Positions 1 to 9,053 of a stretch of DNA of 64,000 nt are shown piece by piece (position 1 is the first letter of the stretch; each line of letters begins with the position of its first letter). The notes under the pieces were generated by a model that had not been told where the DNA came from, searched no databases, and saw only the letters and a program-made list of their open reading frames with translations. The stretch covers positions 1 to 64,000 of the forward strand of contig NZ_LIXM01000018.1 in NCBI RefSeq assembly GCF_002608565.1, in the 5' to 3' direction. Both the position numbers and the translations under genes were made by a program. The DNA comes from Vibrio sp. PID17_43. GTDB lineage: Bacteria > Pseudomonadota > Gammaproteobacteria > Enterobacterales > Vibrionaceae.

Positions 1-54
1 AGCGTTGTGAGGCGTTGAGCTAACTGATACTAATTGCCCGTGAGGCTTAACCAT
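1..54 (+). rRNA. rrl: 23S ribosomal RNA, 3' end only
   Basis: The first bases match the conserved 3' terminus of gammaproteobacterial 23S rRNA (GAGCTAACTGATACTAATTG followed by CCCGTGAGGCTTAACC). Only about 54 nt lie in the window; the rest of the gene is upstream. The exact 3' end is set by comparison with the E. coli terminus and may be off by a few bases. A 5S gene follows after a 133-nt spacer, so this is the distal part of an rRNA operon transcribed rightwards. Confidence 0.93.
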
Positions 55-187
55 ACAACACCCAAGGGGTTTTGATGGACTCAATACAAGAACGATTGAA
101 TGTGTAAGAGCGTTTACAAAGATTAGAAACAGCTTTCCGAATTTATTGGTTGTCACTTTTTAATAAAAGTGAAACCGAAACAGAATT

Positions 188-307
188 TGCTTGGCGACCA
201 TAGCATTTTGGACCCACCTGATTTCCATGCCGAACTCAGAAGTGAAACGAAATAGCGCCGATGGTAGTGTGGGGCTTCCCCATGTGAGAGTAGGACATCG
301 CCAGGCT
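188..307 (+). rRNA. rrf: 5S ribosomal RNA
   Basis: A 120-nt segment begins TGCTTGGCGACCATAGCATT and ends in the complementary AGGACATCGCCAGGCT, which together close helix I. The internal block CCATGCCGAACTCAGAAGTG is the universal 5S loop sequence. Length is normal. No tRNA gene lies between it and the 23S gene or after it before the terminator. Confidence 0.97.
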
Positions 308-318
308 TTTAATTTAGA

Positions 319-346
319 AAAGCCCACTCGAAAGAGTGGGCTTTTT
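319..346 (+). terminator. rRNA operon Rho-independent terminator
   Basis: Perfect 9-bp stem AGCCCACTC / GAGTGGGCT (321-329 with 334-342) with a GAAA tetraloop, followed by a run of five T. It lies 13 nt after the 5S gene and ends the rRNA operon. Confidence 0.93.
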
Positions 347-707
347 GCGTGATTAAAGCAAATAAATATTATTTCAATTCTGTTCTAGAATAGTAATAAA
401 TTAAGCTCATTCACGCTTATATTCTGTCTTTCTAATTCCCTCTTCTCGCATCTCACCAGTATGCTAAATCTTGTTCTTCATCACGACGAACGTCTATTTT
501 TCGACACTTATTGACGTTTAAGGTACGTTTATCTCAAGCCAAACTCATTACAGTTCAAATCAGTGTCTGAACATTCTTACTTAAGGCTTTTAACTTTGTA
601 ATTAGAGTAACGACAAAAGCCATCCCCAACCAATCGATTTTTCAGTGTAATTCCCTGATCCAGACTGCTCATTTATCCCAATTAAAATTTTTCTATTTGG
701 ACAATAT
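347..707. other. Intergenic region without a recognised gene
   Basis: This AT-rich stretch lies between the rRNA terminator and the terminator of the leftward antiporter gene. I see no credible ORF, no tRNA fold and no convincing paired promoter elements. It separates two transcription units that point towards each other. Confidence 0.6.
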
Positions 708-732
708 AAAAAAGGCAGCCACTTGGCTGCCT
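708..732 (-). terminator. Terminator of the antiporter gene
   Basis: Read on the minus strand, a 7-bp stem GGCAGCC / GGCTGCC (731-725 with 720-714, loop AAGT) is followed by a T run (713-708). It lies 20 nt beyond the antiporter stop codon. Confidence 0.85.
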
Positions 733-752
733 GATAATTTAGAATGCGGAAT

Positions 753-2039
753 CTACGCTTCTTGAGATGCTTTTTCGGCTTGCTTCGCTTTTTCTATCAT
801 TGGTGTAATTGTCGAGCCTTGAATTAAGATTGAAAAAACGACGACAGAGTAAGTCATGACTAAGATGATTTCTTTTACGTCGATGAGTTTATCTGGAATG
901 ACCCAAATACCCGATGGAATAGATAAAGCCATAGCAAGCGCTAGGCCACCACGTAATCCCCCCCAAGTTAAGATCTTCACTGACCAAGGGTTATATGTTC
1001 TAAAGCGTTTAAAGCCGACATAGGAAATAGCGACGCTCAAGTAACGTGCAGTTAGAACAAGTGGTACTGATACAGCCATCATGATCCAGTCTTCTTTGTG
1101 GAATTCAAATAGAAGCATTGACATACCAATGAGCAAAAATAGCACACCGTTTAGGAATTCATCTACCAATTCCCAGAAGTGATCAAGGTGATCCTCACTC
1201 TCTTTAGAGAAGCCAATAAAGCGTGTCCAATTCCCGATCATGATACCTGAAACCACCATAGCCAGTGGGCCGGAAACATGTAGATATTCGGCTAAGGCAT
1301 AGCCTGCCGTCGGAACACCTATGGTGAGTAGTAATTCCATTGAGTGGTCGTTTGTTGCACTGATTAAATAGTGAAAAATTACCCCTAGAACTAAGCCGTA
1401 AACAATACCCCCAATTGCTTCTTGAACAAATAGTAATGCTACGCTGCTTACGCTCGGTGCTTCTATTCCAAATGCGATGGTAAATATGGTCACGAAGAGC
1501 ACTAGACCGAAACCGTCGTTGAATAAGGACTCACCTTCAATTTGGGTCGAAATACGCTTCGGTGCATTAAGTTTTTTGACGATCGCTAAGACTGCAATTG
1601 GGTCGGTTGGAGAAATAAGCGCGCCAAAAAGTAAGCAGTAGACGAGCTTGAATTGAATACCGATCAGTAGGCAGAAACCGTAGAGAACAAAACCGATGAA
1701 GAAAGTTGAGAAGAGAGTTGCGCCTAGAGCAAGTACTGTAATTTCCCATTTTTGGTCTTTGAGGTTAGGCAGTTTGACGCCTAAGCCACCCGCAAATAAT
1801 AGAAATCCTAGGATCCCCTTAAGTAGAAAATCTTCAAAGTCGATGCTAGTGATGGTTCGTGTTGCGATATCTGTAAGCTGAAACCAATCATTTTGACCCG
1901 CGATGAGAATGAAGAGCGAAAGTATCATTGAGCCTGCGGTAATGGCTATGGTGGTTTGCATTTTTCCTATCTTGCTGTTTATAAAGGCAATTAGAATTGC
2001 TGCGGCAGATAGGAAACATAAAGTATGATAGACCGACAT
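753..2039 (-). CDS. CPA1-family Na+(K+)/H+ antiporter
   Basis: Integral membrane cation/proton antiporter of the CPA1 (NhaP-like) family, expected to exchange Na+ or K+ for H+ across the inner membrane. The protein is almost entirely hydrophobic, with about 12 predicted membrane spans. It shows the family's SPTDPIAVLA motif, GESLFNDG and a TWGGLRGGLALAMAL segment, which in CPA1 proteins carry the transport aspartates and arginine. I chose the ATG at 2039 (428 aa) because AGAGGG lies four bases upstream; an upstream in-frame ATG at 2102 would add 21 hydrophilic residues with no clear ribosome site. It is a single gene, divergent from metH. The transported ion cannot be told from sequence. Vibrio has several NhaP paralogues and I do not assign a number. 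Confidence 0.9.
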   Translation of the reverse strand: MSVYHTLCFLSAAAILIAFINSKIGKMQTTIAITAGSMILSLFILIAGQNDWFQLTDIATRTITSIDFEDFLLKGILGFLLFAGGLGVKLPNLKDQKWEITVLALGATLFSTFFIGFVLYGFCLLIGIQFKLVYCLLFGALISPTDPIAVLAIVKKLNAPKRISTQIEGESLFNDGFGLVLFVTIFTIAFGIEAPSVSSVALLFVQEAIGGIVYGLVLGVIFHYLISATNDHSMELLLTIGVPTAGYALAEYLHVSGPLAMVVSGIMIGNWTRFIGFSKESEDHLDHFWELVDEFLNGVLFLLIGMSMLLFEFHKEDWIMMAVSVPLVLTARYLSVAISYVGFKRFRTYNPWSVKILTWGGLRGGLALAMALSIPSGIWVIPDKLIDVKEIILVMTYSVVVFSILIQGSTITPMIEKAKQAEKASQEA

Positions 2040-2165
2040 AGAGCCCTCTATTTGTAACTTTTTATGAATGGAAATTCTCGGCCTATGTTGGCTAAATAGC
2101 AAACATTTTTTCGTGATTTCTTTGTAACTTGAAATGGACGCTAAATAATCACTAATTCTACTTTT

Positions 2166-2181
2166 AGACGTCTAGACTCCT
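2166..2181. promoter_or_regulatory. Tandem MetJ boxes (met box operator) upstream of metH
   Basis: AGACGTCT (2166-2173) is a perfect match to the 8-bp MetJ consensus. It is followed directly by AGACTCCT (2174-2181), a 6/8 match in the head-to-tail 8-bp register that MetJ dimers need. The pair overlaps the proposed metH -35 element. This is the expected arrangement for repression by MetJ with S-adenosylmethionine. Confidence 0.85.
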
Positions 2182-2200
2182 TTTGTTTGTGTGATAGGAT
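2173..2200 (+). promoter_or_regulatory. Candidate metH promoter
   Basis: TAGACT (2173-2178, 4/6 match to the -35 consensus) and TAGGAT (2195-2200, 4/6 match to the -10) are 16 bp apart. A start near 2207 would give a leader of about 25 nt before the GTG. The -35 is embedded in the second MetJ box. The match alone is modest; the overlapping operator raises its credibility. Confidence 0.5.
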
Positions 2201-2231
2201 GAGAAGATAATTAAAGGAATGAGGCTGTACT

Positions 2232-5200
2232 GTGGGAAGTAATGTAAGAGAGCAGATAGAAGCTCAATTGAAACAACGTATTTTGCTGATTGATGGTGGT
2301 ATGGGTACCATGATTCAGGGTTACAAACTTGAAGAGCAAGACTATCGAGGTTTGCGTTTTGCAGATTGGCATTGTGACCTAAAAGGTAATAACGACTTGT
2401 TAGTGCTTACTCAGCCTCAATTGATTAAGGATATTCATAGCGCATACCTCGAAGCGGGTGCTGACATTCTCGAAACAAATACTTTTAATGCAACCTCTAT
2501 TGCAATGGCTGACTACGAGATGGAAAGCCTGAGTGAGGAGATTAACTTCGCCGCGGCTAAGCTTGCTCGTGAGGTCGCCGATGAATGGACAACAAAGACG
2601 CCTAGTCGTCCCCGTTATGTTGCCGGTGTTCTTGGTCCGACAAACCGTACTTGTTCGATCTCTCCGGATGTAAACGATCCGGGCTACCGTAATGTTTCTT
2701 TCGATGAACTCGTTGAAGCTTACTCCGGATCAACTCGTGCGCTGATTAAAGGTGGTTCTGATCTTATTCTGATTGAAACTATCTTTGATACACTCAATGC
2801 GAAAGCGTGTGCCTTTGCGGTAGACAGTGTCTTTGAAGAACTAGGTGTTGAGTTACCAGTCATGATCTCCGGCACCATTACCGATGCGTCTGGTCGCACC
2901 CTTTCCGGTCAAACGACAGAAGCGTTCTATAACTCTCTGCGTCATGTAAACCCGCTTTCATTTGGCTTGAATTGTGCGCTTGGCCCTGATGAATTGCGCC
3001 CTTACGTAGAGGACCTTTCTCGCATTTCTGAATCTTTTATCTCAGCACACCCTAATGCTGGTCTACCAAACGCTTTTGGTGAGTATGACCTCTCGCCAGA
3101 AGATATGGCGATTCATGTTAAAGAGTGGGCGGAAAGTGGCTTCTTGAACCTGATTGGTGGCTGTTGCGGTACGACGCCAGAGCACATTCGCCATATGGCA
3201 ATGGCAGTTGAAGGTGTGAAACCTCGTGATTTGCCTGAGCTTACGGTTGCGTGTCGTTTGTCCGGTCTTGAGCCTCTTACGATTGAAAATGAGACGCTGT
3301 TTATCAACGTGGGTGAACGTACTAACGTTACCGGTTCTGCTCGCTTTAAACGTCTGATCAAAGAAGAGCTCTACGATGAGGCTCTGGAAGTTGCTCGCCA
3401 GCAAGTTGAGAACGGCGCTCAGATCATCGATATCAACATGGATGAAGGTATGTTGGATGCAGAAGCCAGTATGGTTCGCTTTCTAAATCTATGTGCGTCT
3501 GAGCCAGAAATTTCCAAAGTTCCAATTATGGTCGACTCTTCCAAATGGGAAGTGATCGAAGCGGGTCTGAAGTGTATTCAGGGCAAAGGCATCGTGAACT
3601 CCATCTCTTTGAAAGAAGGGAAAGAGATGTTTGTTAAGCAAGCGAAGCTGATTCGTCGATATGGTGCTGCGGTTATCGTGATGGCATTTGATGAGGTTGG
3701 TCAGGCAGAAACGCGTGAGCGTAAGCTAGAGATCTGTACCAATGCTTATCGCATTTTGGTTGATGAAGTGGGCTTCCCGCCGGAAGATATTATCTTTGAC
3801 CCGAACATTTTTGCGGTTGCGACGGGTATCGAAGAGCACAACAACTACGCAGTTGACTTCATTGAAGCGGTTGCAGATATTAAACGTGATTTACCACATG
3901 CGATGATCTCTGGTGGCGTGTCTAACGTTTCCTTCTCCTTCCGCGGTAATAACTACGTTCGAGAAGCGATTCACGCGGTGTTCCTATACCACTGTTTTAA
4001 AAATGGTATGGATATGGGTATCGTTAACGCGGGTCAGCTAGAAATCTACGATAATGTTCCAGACAAACTGCGTGAAGCGGTCGAGGATGTGGTGCTAAAC
4101 CGTCGTGATGATTCAACTGAACGACTGCTCGATATTGCTGCTGAGTATGCAGATAAAGGTGTCGGAAAAGAAGATGATGCCTCTGCGCTTGAATGGCGTA
4201 CCTGGACGGTAGAAAAACGTTTAGAGCATGCGCTGGTTAAAGGCATTACCGAGTTCATCGTAGAAGATACTGAAGAAGCTCGCCTTAATGCGTCCAAACC
4301 ACTTGAAGTGATCGAAGGCCCTTTAATGGATGGTATGAACGTGGTTGGCGATCTATTTGGAGAAGGCAAGATGTTCCTTCCCCAAGTAGTAAAGTCGGCA
4401 CGTGTTATGAAACAGGCAGTTGCTCACCTTGAGCCCTTCATTAACAAAGAAAAACTAGCCGGTTCATCCAACGGTAAGATCCTGCTTGCGACCGTTAAAG
4501 GTGATGTTCATGACATTGGTAAGAACATTGTTGGCGTGGTGCTGCAATGTAATAACTACGAGATCATCGATCTTGGCGTAATGGTACCGTGTGAAAAGAT
4601 CCTGAAAGTGGCTAAAGAAGAGAATGTCGACATTATTGGCCTTTCTGGCTTGATCACGCCATCTCTGGACGAAATGGTTCATGTCGCAAAAGAGATGGAG
4701 CGTCTAGATTTTGAACTTCCACTTCTGATCGGTGGTGCGACCACATCAAAAGCGCATACTGCCGTTAAGATTGAGCAGAACTACAAACACCCAGTAGTAT
4801 ACGTAAATAACGCTTCTCGTGCGGTAGGTGTGTGTACATCACTGCTATCAGATGAACGCCGTCCGGCTTTTGTTGAAAAATTGGATGAAGACTACGAACG
4901 CGTACGTGACCAACATAACCGCAAGAAGCCTCGTACCAAGCCTGTCACCTTAGAAGCCGCACGTGCTAATAAAGTTGCGATTGATTGGGAGGCGTATACA
5001 CCACCTGTACCAATTAAACCAGGCATCCACATTTTTGAAGATTTTGATGTCGCTACTTTGCGTAAGTATATCGACTGGACGCCTTTCTTCATGACTTGGT
5101 CGTTAGTCGGCAAGTTCCCAACAATCTTTGACCATGTAGAAGTGGGCGAAGAAGCGCTGCGTCTGTACAAAGATGCAAATGAGTTGCTTGATCGCGTTGA

Positions 5201-5912
5201 GCGTGAAGGGTTACTGAAAGCACGAGGTATGTGTGGTCTGTTTCCTGCGGCTAGTGTTGGCGATGATATTGAAGTTTACACAGATGAGTCACGCACCAAC
5301 GTTGCTAAAGTGCTGCATAACTTACGTCAGCAGACAGAGAAACCAAAAGGCTTCAACTATTGTTTGTCTGATTATATTGCACCGAAAGAGTCTGGTAAGC
5401 ATGATTGGATTGGTGCCTTTGCAGTAACGGGCGGTATTGGTGAGCGTGAACTTGCTGACGAATACAAAGCGCAAGGTGATGATTTCAATGCCATCATGAT
5501 CCAAGCGGTGGCGGACCGTCTTGCAGAAGCGTTCGCAGAGTACCTACATGAGCGTGTACGTAAAGAGATTTGGGGTTACGCTGCGGATGAAGAGCTGTCG
5601 AATGAAGAACTGATTCGTGAAAAATACCAAGGCATTCGACCAGCTCCGGGTTATCCGGCATGCCCTGAGCATACTGAGAAAGGACCGCTATGGGAACTGA
5701 TGAATGTTGAAGAAAACATTGGTATGTCACTGACAACAAGTTACGCGATGTACCCAGGAGCGTCCGTATCGGGTTGGTACTTCTCGCACCCTGATTCTCG
5801 TTACTTTGCGATTGCTCAGATCCAAGAGGATCAACTACAAAGCTACGCTGATCGAAAAGGTTGGGATAGGATCGAAGCAGAAAAGTGGTTAGGTCCTAAC
5901 ATTAACGGTTAA
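2232..5912 (+). CDS. metH: Cobalamin-dependent methionine synthase
   Basis: Cytosolic enzyme that moves a methyl group from 5-methyltetrahydrofolate through cob(I)alamin to homocysteine, the last step of methionine synthesis. The 1226-residue length equals the E. coli family norm and all four modules are present. The homocysteine domain has its zinc ligands (Cys248 in GLNCALG, Cys310-311 in GGCCGTTP). The folate domain starts at about residue 355. The cobalamin domain has DVHDIGKN with axial His at about 760. The C-terminal AdoMet reactivation domain contains [15 protein letters not shown]. The start is GTG with GAGG seven bases upstream; the N-terminus aligns with E. coli MetH. Tandem MetJ boxes over the promoter indicate methionine repression. 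I see no cobalamin riboswitch. It is a single-gene unit converging on lysC. Confidence 0.98.
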   Translation: MGSNVREQIEAQLKQRILLIDGGMGTMIQGYKLEEQDYRGLRFADWHCDLKGNNDLLVLTQPQLIKDIHSAYLEAGADILETNTFNATSIAMADYEMESLSEEINFAAAKLAREVADEWTTKTPSRPRYVAGVLGPTNRTCSISPDVNDPGYRNVSFDELVEAYSGSTRALIKGGSDLILIETIFDTLNAKACAFAVDSVFEELGVELPVMISGTITDASGRTLSGQTTEAFYNSLRHVNPLSFGLNCALGPDELRPYVEDLSRISESFISAHPNAGLPNAFGEYDLSPEDMAIHVKEWAESGFLNLIGGCCGTTPEHIRHMAMAVEGVKPRDLPELTVACRLSGLEPLTIENETLFINVGERTNVTGSARFKRLIKEELYDEALEVARQQVENGAQIIDINMDEGMLDAEASMVRFLNLCASEPEISKVPIMVDSSKWEVIEAGLKCIQGKGIVNSISLKEGKEMFVKQAKLIRRYGAAVIVMAFDEVGQAETRERKLEICTNAYRILVDEVGFPPEDIIFDPNIFAVATGIEEHNNYAVDFIEAVADIKRDLPHAMISGGVSNVSFSFRGNNYVREAIHAVFLYHCFKNGMDMGIVNAGQLEIYDNVPDKLREAVEDVVLNRRDDSTERLLDIAAEYADKGVGKEDDASALEWRTWTVEKRLEHALVKGITEFIVEDTEEARLNASKPLEVIEGPLMDGMNVVGDLFGEGKMFLPQVVKSARVMKQAVAHLEPFINKEKLAGSSNGKILLATVKGDVHDIGKNIVGVVLQCNNYEIIDLGVMVPCEKILKVAKEENVDIIGLSGLITPSLDEMVHVAKEMERLDFELPLLIGGATTSKAHTAVKIEQNYKHPVVYVNNASRAVGVCTSLLSDERRPAFVEKLDEDYERVRDQHNRKKPRTKPVTLEAARANKVAIDWEAYTPPVPIKPGIHIFEDFDVATLRKYIDWTPFFMTWSLVGKFPTIFDHVEVGEEALRLYKDANELLDRVEREGLLKARGMCGLFPAASVGDDIEVYTDESRTNVAKVLHNLRQQTEKPKGFNYCLSDYIAPKESGKHDWIGAFAVTGGIGERELADEYKAQGDDFNAIMIQAVADRLAEAFAEYLHERVRKEIWGYAADEELSNEELIREKYQGIRPAPGYPACPEHTEKGPLWELMNVEENIGMSLTTSYAMYPGASVSGWYFSHPDSRYFAIAQIQEDQLQSYADRKGWDRIEAEKWLGPNING

Positions 5913-5925
5913 TCGACTCAGATAG

Positions 5926-5962
5926 AAACAACAAGGGCTGCGATGTGTAGCTCTTGTTGTTT
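5926..5962. terminator. Bidirectional terminator between metH and lysC
   Basis: AAACAACAAGGGCT (5926-5939) pairs with AGCTCTTGTTGTTT (5949-5962), with one G-U pair. The A- and T-rich ends give a U tract in either direction, fitting the convergent genes metH (+) and lysC (-). Confidence 0.8.
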
Positions 5963-6001
5963 CTTGGTGAATTAAAGTTTTATCGTTGAGTTAAAGCGTT
6001 C

Positions 6002-7354
6002 TTACTGTTCAAACAGCTCTGTATGCAGTTTTTGGATCGCTTGACGTGATACTGACTCGTGGACAAGGAAGCACAGGTTATGTGGGCTTGCTCCGTAACA
6101 GATCATACGTAGGTTGAAGTCTTCTAACGTGCCAAACACTTGCTTCGCGTAGCCTTTGCTTTCACTCATATTGTTACCAATCAGAGCGACAAGACATAGG
6201 TCGTGTTCCACTTCTACTTTACATAGTTCTTCAAGTTCCTCGCGTGCCGCTTGTGGTAATTGAGGTGCACCGCCTGACGTGTCTGTTTGATCAAGGGTGA
6301 GTGATACACTGATTTCAGATGTGGTGATCAGATCGACAGATATTTTGTGTTTCGCTAGGATCTCAAATACCTTCGCTAAGAAGCCGTAGGCGTGGAACAT
6401 GTTTGCGCTGCGCAGTGTCACCATGGTTTGGTTACAGCGCAGAGCAAGTGCACGGAATAAAGGTGAGCTTTCCACTTGATGACGGATCCATGTACCGCCT
6501 TTTTCTGGCTCTTTAGAAGAGCCTACGAATACTGGGATGTCGTGACGAAGTGCCGGAACCAGTGTTGAAGGGTGCAGGATTTTTGCGCCGAAGTTTGCCA
6601 TCTCTGATGCTTCACTAAAGCTGATCTCTGGGATTGGCGCTGCTTTTGAGGCGATACGTGGGTCTGTGGTGTAGATGCCCGGAACGTCGGTCCAAATCTC
6701 TAGACCTGCTGCTTTCACCCCTTCTGCAATCAATGCTGCGCTGTAGTCACTGCCGCCACGACCAAGCGTTGTCGTGTTACCTTCTTCATCTGAGCCGATG
6801 AAGCCCTGAGTGATAACAACATACTCTTGGCATAGTGGAACCAACTTTTCTTGTGCGAGTTGTGAAATGGTTTCGACATTTGGTTCAGCACGACCAAAGG
6901 TAGCATCGGTTTTTAACACGTCGCGAATATCAAAACGGATGGTGTTAATACCACGCTCACGCATTAACTGCGCAAGAATGTGAGTCGACATTAATTCGCC
7001 ACAAGCGACCAAATGATCGGTCAGTTTGGTGTTTGCTTGGATAGAAGTGGCCTCTGCCAAGCTTGTGACGGTATCAAGAATCGAATAAACCTCAGCTGCC
7101 GCTTCGGTTGCGTCTTCAAGTTGCGACAGAATCGATTCGTGAATGTTTGCTAGTTTCTGTAGTACTTCCGCACGATGTTCTTGGTCTTGAACACCATTTG
7201 CGAGTTCAACTAATAGATTAGTGACACCTGAGCAAGCGCTGCTGACGACAAGGCGAGTATTTGGGTTGTTTTCTATGATAGTGGAGCAACGGCTCATTGC
7301 CTCAAAGTTGGCAACACTGGTTCCACCGAATTTTGCTACGTTAAATGCGCTCAC
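6002..7354 (-). CDS. lysC: Lysine-sensitive aspartokinase III
   Basis: Phosphorylates L-aspartate to 4-phospho-L-aspartate, the first step to lysine, threonine, methionine and diaminopimelate. The kinase signature KFGGTSVANFEAM is at the N-terminus, followed by GRGGSDYSA and the regulatory ACT domains in the C-terminal third. There is no fused homoserine dehydrogenase domain, so it is the mono-functional type III form. I chose the GTG at 7354 (450 aa, E. coli LysC is 449) because GGGAG lies just upstream and the product then begins as E. coli LysC does; an ATG at 7390 would add 12 residues not in the family. A lysine riboswitch about 125 nt upstream controls it. This start and the riboswitch together make the assignment firm. 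Confidence 0.97.
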   Translation of the reverse strand: MSAFNVAKFGGTSVANFEAMSRCSTIIENNPNTRLVVSSACSGVTNLLVELANGVQDQEHRAEVLQKLANIHESILSQLEDATEAAAEVYSILDTVTSLAEATSIQANTKLTDHLVACGELMSTHILAQLMRERGINTIRFDIRDVLKTDATFGRAEPNVETISQLAQEKLVPLCQEYVVITQGFIGSDEEGNTTTLGRGGSDYSAALIAEGVKAAGLEIWTDVPGIYTTDPRIASKAAPIPEISFSEASEMANFGAKILHPSTLVPALRHDIPVFVGSSKEPEKGGTWIRHQVESSPLFRALALRCNQTMVTLRSANMFHAYGFLAKVFEILAKHKISVDLITTSEISVSLTLDQTDTSGGAPQLPQAAREELEELCKVEVEHDLCLVALIGNNMSESKGYAKQVFGTLEDFNLRMICYGASPHNLCFLVHESVSRQAIQKLHTELFEQ

Positions 7355-7477
7355 TGCGTTCTCCCACGACTTCCTGAAAAATAACAACAATTAATTGGTT
7401 GTCTAATACATCCAATGTTTGGTGAGGAAAGGAACAGAGCAAATAGAGAGGTAGTTAGAATGTAATTTGAAAATTTA

Positions 7478-7653
7478 CCCTCAGAAGCTCTTCATCATAC
7501 GGCACTGATGACAGTTGATGGGACTCAACCCAAGTCAACCGACAAGTCAAATCCTGCAACTTTGACTTACCTCGGCACTGCTCCCCCTGAGTGATTGGTA
7601 TTGGAATTGCGGCTCCACAAATCACCTGCCTGGGCAGTGCTCCTCTTCTGCAT
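7478..7653 (-). promoter_or_regulatory. Lysine riboswitch (L box) upstream of lysC
   Basis: On the minus strand the conserved aptamer elements appear in order: GCAGAAGAGGAGCACTGCCC (from 7652), TGTGGAGCCGCAATTCCAAT, CACTCAGGGGGAGCAGTGCC, GAGGTAAGTCAAAG, GGTTGAGTCCCATCAACTGTC, and a closing GCTTCTGAGGG whose CTTCTG pairs with the opening CAGAAG as P1. This parallels the E. coli lysC leader block by block. The expression platform must lie in 7355-7480. I do not see a strong terminator hairpin there, so control of translation initiation, as in E. coli, seems likelier. Confidence 0.95.
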
Positions 7654-7664
7654 AAAGCTTAAAC

Positions 7665-7693
7665 ATTGAACGGTTTTGTTGTCACATTGTCAA
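7665..7693 (-). promoter_or_regulatory. Candidate lysC promoter
   Basis: Minus-strand TTGACA (7693-7688), a perfect -35, is 17 bp from TTCAAT (7670-7665), a 4/6 match to the -10. Transcription would start near 7658, a few bases before the riboswitch P1 helix, which is where a riboswitch promoter should be. Confidence 0.7.
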
Positions 7694-7732
7694 CCAATAT
7701 CTCAACCATTATGAAAGTTTTTATTAACGAAT

Positions 7733-7759
7733 TTGTGACAGTGGTTTGACCTCTATACT
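7733..7759 (+). promoter_or_regulatory. Candidate promoter of the aminotransferase gene
   Basis: TATACT (7754-7759) is a 5/6 match to the -10 consensus, with a weak TTGTGA (7733-7738) 15 bp upstream. It lies about 120 bp before the aminotransferase start and back to back with the lysC promoter. The spacing is short, so this is tentative. Confidence 0.35.
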
Positions 7760-7877
7760 TAGGGTTAATTGCCGATAGAGGAAAAATCTATTAGGGTGAA
7801 AACTTCGATACCTGAGCCAGCCTTTGAATAGAACTTTTATAACGCTCAGGATGAAAGACTGCAATCAAGGAGCTGAC

Positions 7878-8999
7878 ATGCCGATCCAAAGCTTTATCCC
7901 CCCACACCGTATTTTGATGGGACCTGGTCCCTCTGATATTTCACCTCAGGTTTTACAGGCGCTTAGCCGTCCAACCGTTGGTCACCTAGATCCCCTTTTC
8001 ATTGCCATGATGGATGAGCTAAAACAGTTGCTTAAATACGCTTTCCAAACAGAAAATGAATTCACTATCGCTGTCTCAGCTCCGGGCAGTGCGGGCATGG
8101 AAACGTGTTTCGTCAACCTGATTGAAAAGGGTGACAAAGTCATCGTCTGCCGTAATGGTGTTTTCGGTGAGCGCATGCGTGAAAACGTGGTTCGTGCTGG
8201 TGGTGAGGCCGTTGTCGTCGATGATGAGTGGGGAACGCCTGTATCGGTCGATAAAGTTGAAGAAGCGTTAAAGGAGCACTCTGATGCTAAGATTCTTGCT
8301 TTTGTTCATGCAGAAACATCGACGGGCGCGGTAAGTGACGCTCAAGTCTTGGGTAAGCTTGCGAAGCAATACGGTTTGCTATCGATCGTCGATGCCGTGA
8401 CTTCGCTTGGTGGTGTGCCTCTAAAAGTCGACGAGTGGCAGTTAGATGCGGTGTATTCTGGAAGCCAAAAATGCTTGTCCTGTGTTCCTGGCTTATCGCC
8501 AGTGACGCTTTCTCCTGCAGCCATAGAGAAGATTCAATCCAGAACGACACCGGTTCAAAGCTGGTTCTTGGATCAAAGCCTAGTATTAGGTTACTGGAGT
8601 GGAGAAGGCAAACGCAGCTATCACCACACAGCGCCGGTGAACAGTTTGTATGCGCTGCATGAAGCTCTACTGATCCTTAAGAATGAAGGTTTAGAAAATG
8701 CGTGGGCGCGTCACCAGTTAATGCATGAGAAGCTCAAAGCTGGTTTGCAAAAGCTAGGTTTTGAATTTGTGGTAGAAGAAGCGTATCGCCTACCGCAACT
8801 TAATGCGATTTATGTCCCCGAAGGGATTGATGAAGCAAAAGTGCGTAATCACTTACTTGAAACCTACAATCTAGAGATTGGCGCAGGTCTTGGCTCACTG
8901 GTTGGCAAAGCATGGCGCATTGGTCTGATGGGTTATGGTGCTCGACCTGAAAATGTCGCCTTGTGTTTACGAGCTTTAGAAGAGTCGTTGATCGAATAA
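7878..8999 (+). CDS. Class V aminotransferase, alanine/serine--glyoxylate type
   Basis: PLP-dependent aminotransferase of the alanine-glyoxylate/serine-glyoxylate family, expected to transaminate glyoxylate or a related 2-oxoacid in the cytosol. The start of the protein has the family pattern LMGPGPSDISPQVLQAL. GSAGMET follows in the cofactor-binding region and VDAVTSLGG carries the PLP-ring aspartate. SGSQKCL places the Schiff-base lysine at residue 198. I chose the ATG at 7878 (373 aa) because AAGGAGC lies seven bases upstream; an upstream ATG at 7824 would add 18 residues. It stands alone, divergent from lysC, with its own terminator. The exact donor and acceptor cannot be told. The proximity to lysC does not prove a link to lysine metabolism. 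Confidence 0.88.
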   Translation: MPIQSFIPPHRILMGPGPSDISPQVLQALSRPTVGHLDPLFIAMMDELKQLLKYAFQTENEFTIAVSAPGSAGMETCFVNLIEKGDKVIVCRNGVFGERMRENVVRAGGEAVVVDDEWGTPVSVDKVEEALKEHSDAKILAFVHAETSTGAVSDAQVLGKLAKQYGLLSIVDAVTSLGGVPLKVDEWQLDAVYSGSQKCLSCVPGLSPVTLSPAAIEKIQSRTTPVQSWFLDQSLVLGYWSGEGKRSYHHTAPVNSLYALHEALLILKNEGLENAWARHQLMHEKLKAGLQKLGFEFVVEEAYRLPQLNAIYVPEGIDEAKVRNHLLETYNLEIGAGLGSLVGKAWRIGLMGYGARPENVALCLRALEESLIE

Positions 9000-9021
9000 C
9001 GGATTTGGTCATAGGATAAAG

Positions 9022-9051
9022 AAAAGCGAAGGTTATCCCTTCGCTTTTTTT
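9022..9051. terminator. Bidirectional terminator between aminotransferase and pglL
   Basis: AAAAGCGAAGG (9022-9032) pairs with CCTTCGCTTTT (9038-9048), followed by more T. Short A and T tracts on both sides suit the two convergent genes. Confidence 0.88.
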
Positions 9052-9053
9052 AT

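Noticed and set aside
347..707. A tRNA gene after the 5S rRNA
   Set aside because: I could find no cloverleaf or CCA-type end; the terminator follows the 5S gene directly.
3063..3404. Long reverse-strand open frames inside metH, uvrA, rapA, mshQ and yhdP
   Set aside because: They are shadows of strongly supported genes, lack ribosome sites and have no recognisable domains.
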